From DATCMH01 sp036563505 (lineage in GTDB: Bacteria > Pseudomonadota > Alphaproteobacteria > Rhizobiales > Beijerinckiaceae): a stretch of 64,000 nt of DNA. The stretch covers positions 1 through 64,000 of the forward strand of contig DATCMH010000013.1 of assembly GCA_036563505.1 (NCBI GenBank), given 5' to 3'. Positions 60,835 through 64,000 of the stretch are shown here, piece by piece. The notes under the pieces were generated by a model. That model saw only the letters and a list, made by a program, of their open reading frames with translations, ran no database searches and was not told the origin of the DNA. How positions within the stretch are numbered: the first letter of the stretch is position 1; every line of letters starts with the position of its first letter. The position numbers were made by a program, and so were the translations under genes.

Positions 60835-61392
60835 ATGGAGCCGGACCTCGTCCGCGACGCCGAGCGGCACGCCCGCCAGCTCGAAACCCTTGACCGCTTG
60901 GCGCAGCGCTTCGGGGCCTCCCTGTCAGGGGCCTTCGCCCGCAACGTTGCGGAAGGACGCCGCCTCGACGGCGTGCTCGGCACGCTCGGGCGCACCCTCG
61001 TCAACGCGACCTTGCGCGCGGCGCTCAAGCCGCTGCGGTCCGGTCTCACGGACCTGTTCAAGGGAGGCTCGGACACGACCGAGTTCGCCAGGGGAGGCGC
61101 CGTTTCAGGCGGGCGCGTCCAGCCCTTCGCGGCAGGCGGGGTGGTCGCGTCCCCGACCTACTTCCCTTTGGGACGGTCGCTCGGGCTGATGGGCGAGGCG
61201 GGCGCGGAGGCGATCCTACCCCTCGCCCGCGGCGCTGACGGCCGCCTCGGCGTCCGGGCGGGCGGGGGCGACCGGCCCCTCTCCGTCACGGTGAACATCG
61301 CCGCCTCCGAGGTCGAGAGTTTTCGCCGCTCGGAGGCCCAGGTCGCAGCGTCCCTCGCCCGCGCCGTGGCGCGCGGGCGGCGGGGGTTGTAG
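60835..61392 (+). CDS. tail tape measure protein (GTA gp11-like)
   Basis: This 185-residue protein is short for a tape measure but fits the GTA type with a short tail. It has an N-terminal helical part (ERHARQLETLDRLAQRFGAS), then the Gly-rich family stretch EFARGGAVSGGRVQPFAAGG, VVASPTYFPLGRSLGLMGEA and GAEAILPLARGADGRLGV. The length of the helical part sets the tail length. ATG 60835 lies four bases after the chaperone stop. Confidence 0.9.
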   Translation: MEPDLVRDAERHARQLETLDRLAQRFGASLSGAFARNVAEGRRLDGVLGTLGRTLVNATLRAALKPLRSGLTDLFKGGSDTTEFARGGAVSGGRVQPFAAGGVVASPTYFPLGRSLGLMGEAGAEAILPLARGADGRLGVRAGGGDRPLSVTVNIAASEVESFRRSEAQVAASLARAVARGRRGL

Positions 61393-61394
61393 GC

Positions 61395-61460
61395 CACGCC
61401 CCCTTCTCCCCTTGAGGGAGAAGGTGCCCGGCGTGAGCCGGGCGGATGAGGGGGCGCTGG
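61395..61460. repeat. palindromic repeat unit, family A
   Basis: CCCCTTCTCCCCTTGAGGGA with GAAGGTGCCCGGCGTGAGCC and GGCGGATGAGGG follows the tape measure stop directly. Confidence 0.82.
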
Positions 61461-61493
61461 GCGTGAGGCCCGAGCGGCTTAGGACATCTGATA

Positions 61494-61580
61494 TGTCGTT
61501 CGCGGGCTCGACCCGCGAACCTCGGCGCGAAGCCCCGCCCGCCTCCGAACCGAGATGGCCGGGTCAAGCCCGGCCATGAC
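61494..61580. repeat. palindromic repeat, family D copy 3 (inverted)
   Basis: The tandem palindromes occur in reverse order compared with the other two copies: GTTCGCGGGCTCGACCCGCG then GATGGCCGGGTCAAGCCCGG. It shows that these units insert in both orientations. Confidence 0.88.
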
Positions 61581-61599
61581 GAGGGTGGAGTGGAGAGAT

Positions 61600-61692
61600 G
61601 GTGATCGGCCTCACGGCCGTGCGCCGCCTCGCGCCGCCCCCCTCTCCCGACCCCGCTTCGCGGGGCCACCCTCTCCCGCAAGGGGAGAGGGG
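61600..61692. repeat. palindromic repeat, family A
   Basis: CCCCTCTCCCGACCCCGCTT with GGGGCCACCCTCTCCCGCAA and GGGGAGAGGGG ends just before the stop of the minus-strand DUF465 gene, so it lies at the transcript end of that gene. Confidence 0.82.
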
Positions 61693-61712
61693 AAACTCAC
61701 GCCCGGGCCGTC

Positions 61713-62012
61713 TCAAGCCAAAGGCCGCGGCCCCGGCCGCTTCGCCCCGTCGTTCATCGAGCCCGAGACCTCGTCGCCCTGCAGCATGAGGGCGATCTCG
61801 TCCTTCAGGCGCACGCGCTTGCGCTTGAGGTCGTCCTCGACGTCGTCGCTCGCCGGCTCGATGCGGGTCTCGATCCGGTGAATGGCCCGGTTGATCTCAT
61901 GGTACTCCTCGACGAGCCGCGCGAAGTGGCCGTCGCTCATCTTCAGCTCGCGGATGCGGTCGGTCATGTCCGGGAATTCCTCGTGCAGCTCGTGCGGGGT
62001 GTTCTGGCTCAC
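61713..62012 (-). CDS. YdcH-like DUF465 protein
   Basis: This 99-residue charged helical protein has the DUF465 pattern FPDMTDRIRELKMSDGHFAR, LVEEYHEINRAIHRIETRIE and KRKRVRLKDEIALML. Function is unknown; members are small and widespread in proteobacteria and are not part of GTA particles. It lies on the minus strand between tape measure and DUF2460 genes, an insertion relative to the usual GTA order. Confidence 0.88.
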   Translation of the reverse strand: MSQNTPHELHEEFPDMTDRIRELKMSDGHFARLVEEYHEINRAIHRIETRIEPASDDVEDDLKRKRVRLKDEIALMLQGDEVSGSMNDGAKRPGPRPLA

Positions 62013-62107
62013 GGAACGGCTCCTTGGTGTCGGGGTGCCCCCGTTCGTCCGGGCCCAACGCCCGCGCGCCGCTCCCGGTTTCTCCTCTCTTCGCCGGAGC
62101 CCCCCGC

Positions 62108-62743
62108 ATGGTTGCCGATTTCCACGACGTGCTCTTCCCCCTCGATGTCAGTTTGGGACGCCGCGGCGGCCCGGTGCGCCGCACCGAGATCGTGACGCTG
62201 GCCTCGGGGCGTGAGCACCGCAATGGCCGCTGGGCCGACGCGCGGCGCCGCTACGACGCCGGCCTTGGCATCCGCACGCTTGACGCGCTCCACGCCGTCA
62301 CCGCCTTCTTCGAGGAGCGCCGCGGCCGCCTCTACGGCTTCCGCTTCCGCGACCGGGTCGACGACCGCTCCGGCCCGCCCTCGCAAGGTGTGACGCCCCT
62401 CGACCAGGCCCTCGGCACAGGGGACGGCCTGACGAAAGCCTTCGCCCTCGCCAAGACCTATGGCGGCGCGCACGCGCCCTACCGGCGGCCCATCGCGAAG
62501 CCCGTGGCCGGGACCGTGCGGGTCGCGGTGAACGGGGTCGAGCTCCCGGCCGCGGGCTTCTCCGTCGACGTCGCGACGGGGCAAGTCGCCTTCGCGGCTC
62601 CGCCGGCGGCGGGCGCCGTGCTCACCGCCGGGTTCCGCTTCGACGTGCCGGTCCGCTTCGACACGGACGAGCTCGACATCGACCTCTCCGCCTTCGACGC
62701 GGGGGCGATCCCCCGCATCCCGCTCATCGAGATCGTGCCGTGA
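62108..62743 (+). CDS. DUF2460 tail protein (GTA gp12-like)
   Basis: This 211-residue protein of the DUF2460 family has the mark GREHRNGRWADARRRYDAGL, with FFEERRGRLYGFRFRDRVD and a C-terminal IPRIPLIEIVP. In GTAs the gp12 protein is part of the distal tail. The ATG at 62108 starts the family region (VADFHDVLFPLDVS). It is separated from gp13 by a family A repeat. Confidence 0.9.
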   Translation: MVADFHDVLFPLDVSLGRRGGPVRRTEIVTLASGREHRNGRWADARRRYDAGLGIRTLDALHAVTAFFEERRGRLYGFRFRDRVDDRSGPPSQGVTPLDQALGTGDGLTKAFALAKTYGGAHAPYRRPIAKPVAGTVRVAVNGVELPAAGFSVDVATGQVAFAAPPAAGAVLTAGFRFDVPVRFDTDELDIDLSAFDAGAIPRIPLIEIVP

Positions 62744-62747
62744 GCCC

Positions 62748-62895
62748 TCTCCCGGGCCGATGATCCCTCCCCGCGAGGCGGGGAGGGTGGCCCCGCGACA
62801 GCGGGGTCGGGTGGGGAGTGCGGTCGAGGGCAAAGCCCAGCGCTGCCCCCACCCGGCCGGCTTCGCCGTCCACCCTCCCCGCGAGCGGGGAGGGA
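62748..62895. repeat. interspersed palindromic repeat, family A
   Basis: ATCCCTCCCCGCGAGGCGGG with GGGTGGCCCCGCGACAGCGG and CACCCTCCCCGCGAGCGGGG fill the gap between the gp12-like and gp13-like genes, ending 28 bases before the gp13 start. Confidence 0.85.
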
Positions 62896-62922
62896 TCAAG
62901 CTCCTCATCACCGGAGGCTTCC

Positions 62923-63816
62923 ATGCGCTCCTTGCCTCCCGCCCTCGCCGACCATCTCGCCGGCGGCGTCACGACGCTGTGCCGCTGCTGGCGGCTCTCC
63001 CGGCGCGACGGCGCGGCCTTCGGCTTCACCGACCACGACCGGGATCTGGCCTTCGACGGAACCGTTTTCGCCGCCCGCACCGGCCTCGAGGCGGCCGAGG
63101 CCACCGCCGAGCTTGGCTTCGCAGTCGGCGGCGGCGAGGTGTCCGGGGCGCTCGCGGCGCCGGGGCTGACGGAGGCCGATCTCGCGGCAGGGCTCTACGA
63201 CGATGCAAGCGTCGAGACCTGGATCGTCGATTGGACGAACCCCGCGACGCGGCTCCTCCTCGACCGGGGCTCGATCGGCGAGATTCGCCGCGCCGATGAC
63301 GCCTTCGTGGCGGAGGTTCGCTCCGCCATGCACCGCCTCGACGAGGAGCGGGGCCGCCTGTACCGCGCCTCCTGCTCGGCCGACCTCGGCGACGCGCGCT
63401 GCGGCGTGGCGCTCGGCAGCCCGGCCTTCACGGGTGAGGGCACGGTGACCGCGACGGACGGGGCGCTCCTCATCGCCGCAGACGGCCTGGCCACCTTCGC
63501 CGACGGCTGGTTCACGCAAGGCCGGCTCGTCTGGAAAAGCGGCGCCAATGCCGGGCTCCCCGCCATGGTCAAGGACCACCGCCGTCTCGGCGCAACGGTG
63601 GAGCTCGACCTCTGGCAGCGCGCCCCGCGCCCGATCGCGCCCGGCGACGCCTTCACCGTGACGGCGGGCTGCGACAAGACTTTCGCCACCTGCCGCGAGC
63701 GCTTCGCCAACGGCCCGCGCTTCCAAGGCTTCCCTCACATGCCCGGCACCGACTTCGTGCTGCGCGTGGCGCGCCAGGGCGAGCCGGGGCTGGACGGGAG
63801 GAGCTTGTTCCGGTGA
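62923..63816 (+). CDS. DUF2163 tail hub protein (GTA gp13-like)
   Basis: This 297-residue protein of the DUF2163 family (phage BR0599-like) has CRCWRLSRRDGAAFGFTDHD, LYRASCSADLGDARCGVALG and the C-terminal GCDKTFATCRERFANGPRFQ. In GTAs gp13 is a tail hub protein with an iron-sulfur cluster; the conserved cysteines are present. GGAGG precedes the ATG. The next canonical gene would be the gp14 cell-wall peptidase, which is not seen in the last 184 bases. Confidence 0.92.
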   Translation: MRSLPPALADHLAGGVTTLCRCWRLSRRDGAAFGFTDHDRDLAFDGTVFAARTGLEAAEATAELGFAVGGGEVSGALAAPGLTEADLAAGLYDDASVETWIVDWTNPATRLLLDRGSIGEIRRADDAFVAEVRSAMHRLDEERGRLYRASCSADLGDARCGVALGSPAFTGEGTVTATDGALLIAADGLATFADGWFTQGRLVWKSGANAGLPAMVKDHRRLGATVELDLWQRAPRPIAPGDAFTVTAGCDKTFATCRERFANGPRFQGFPHMPGTDFVLRVARQGEPGLDGRSLFR

Positions 63817-63874
63817 GACCCGAAACGTGCGACGATGCTGCTGTCCGAACAGTTGCCCACGATCGGCCGGCAGC

Positions 63875-64000
63875 ATGACGTCCATGAACCGTGTCACCGC
63901 CGCGAGCCGTTTAGTCGTCGTGAAGATCGCCTTCGATGGCCAGGCCGGCGTCTGGTACGTCGATCACAGCGACGTGCCGGGCATGCGCGCCGAGGCGGAC
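63875..64000 (+). CDS. DUF1902-like protein, N-terminal end (partial)
   Basis: The first 42 codons before the window end read VKIAFDGQAGVWYVDHSDVP and GMRAEAD after a short N-terminus. The pattern (W-x-V, S-D-V-P-G, then A-E-A) is that of DUF1902/HicB-like small proteins, often antitoxins. ATG 63875 or 63884 may be the start. It occupies the position where a GTA would have its gp14 peptidase gene. The remainder lies outside the window. Confidence 0.55.
   Translation, partial: MTSMNRVTAASRLVVVKIAFDGQAGVWYVDHSDVPGMRAEAD

Noticed and set aside
51340..62895. CRISPR array
   Set aside because: The repeats are palindromic, of varied length, irregularly spaced and spread between genes, without unique spacers of constant size or cas genes.
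49150..63816. Ordinary prophage
   Set aside because: No integrase, repressor, replication or lysis genes are present, and the gene set and order, including a GTA-gp10 family protein and a short tape measure, fit a gene transfer agent.

Overview
This is a GC-rich window (roughly 70% by eye) from the chromosome of an alphaproteobacterium, most likely Hyphomicrobiales (Rhizobiales) near the Methylobacterium/Microvirga/Salinarimonas part of the order. The evidence is the gene content and order: dxs with tlyA; hisB-DUF2628-hisH-hisA-hisF with overlapping stops and starts; hslV/hslU; an LpoA-like lipoprotein divergent from rsmI-yraN-gshB; glnD-grpE; the general L-amino-acid (Aap) ABC transporter; and a gene transfer agent (GTA) type head-tail cluster. 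No rRNA, tRNA or CRISPR array was seen.

Layout. 0-6 kb: end of dxs, a small two-gene pair resembling a toxin-antitoxin unit, ftsH, an exported superoxide dismutase, and the rRNA methyltransferases tlyA and an RlmD/TrmA-type enzyme. 6-10 kb: a minus-strand ygfZ-tag-HD hydrolase-phosphatase operon divergent from pyrC. 10-13.5 kb: the histidine operon on the minus strand. 13.5-17 kb: an L,D-transpeptidase and the hslV-hslU protease operon, which is split by a ParD/ParE-type toxin-antitoxin module. 17-27.5 kb: an endonuclease III-like glycosylase, hemW, LpoA-like/rsmI/yraN/gshB, OsmC, glnD and grpE. 27.5-33.3 kb: a minus-strand run with alkB, gpmA, dapB, GNAT, two DUF1330 genes, pyrF and a DMT-type membrane protein. 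33.4-36.4 kb: a FAD oxidoreductase and an amidohydrolase. 36.4-38.2 kb: an AT-richer islet with three overlapping genes (HNH nuclease, unknown protein, nucleotidyltransferase). 38.2-42 kb: aapJ-aapQ-aapM without the expected ATPase gene. 42-45.6 kb: a class V aminotransferase, a helix-turn-helix protein and an HD-GYP protein. 45.7-48.1 kb: a second AT-richer islet with a Dam-type methylase and a ParB-like gene interrupted by one in-frame stop codon.

49-64 kb holds a GTA-like head and tail cluster in canonical order: large terminase, portal, two small ORFs, prohead protease, major capsid protein, gp6 to gp10-type genes, assembly chaperone, a short tape measure, DUF2460 and DUF2163. It is interrupted by minus-strand host-type genes (DoxX, two secreted trypsin-like proteases, a DUF465 protein). 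Nearly every longer gap in it is filled with palindromic interspersed repeats. After the DUF2163 gene the window shows the start of a DUF1902-like gene rather than an obvious tail peptidase.

Five families of interspersed palindromic repeats (called A to E here) occupy most non-coding stretches longer than about 100 bases across the whole window. Start codons were chosen from alignment sense, ribosome-binding sites and overlap with upstream genes. Family assignments rest on motif recognition without database searches.
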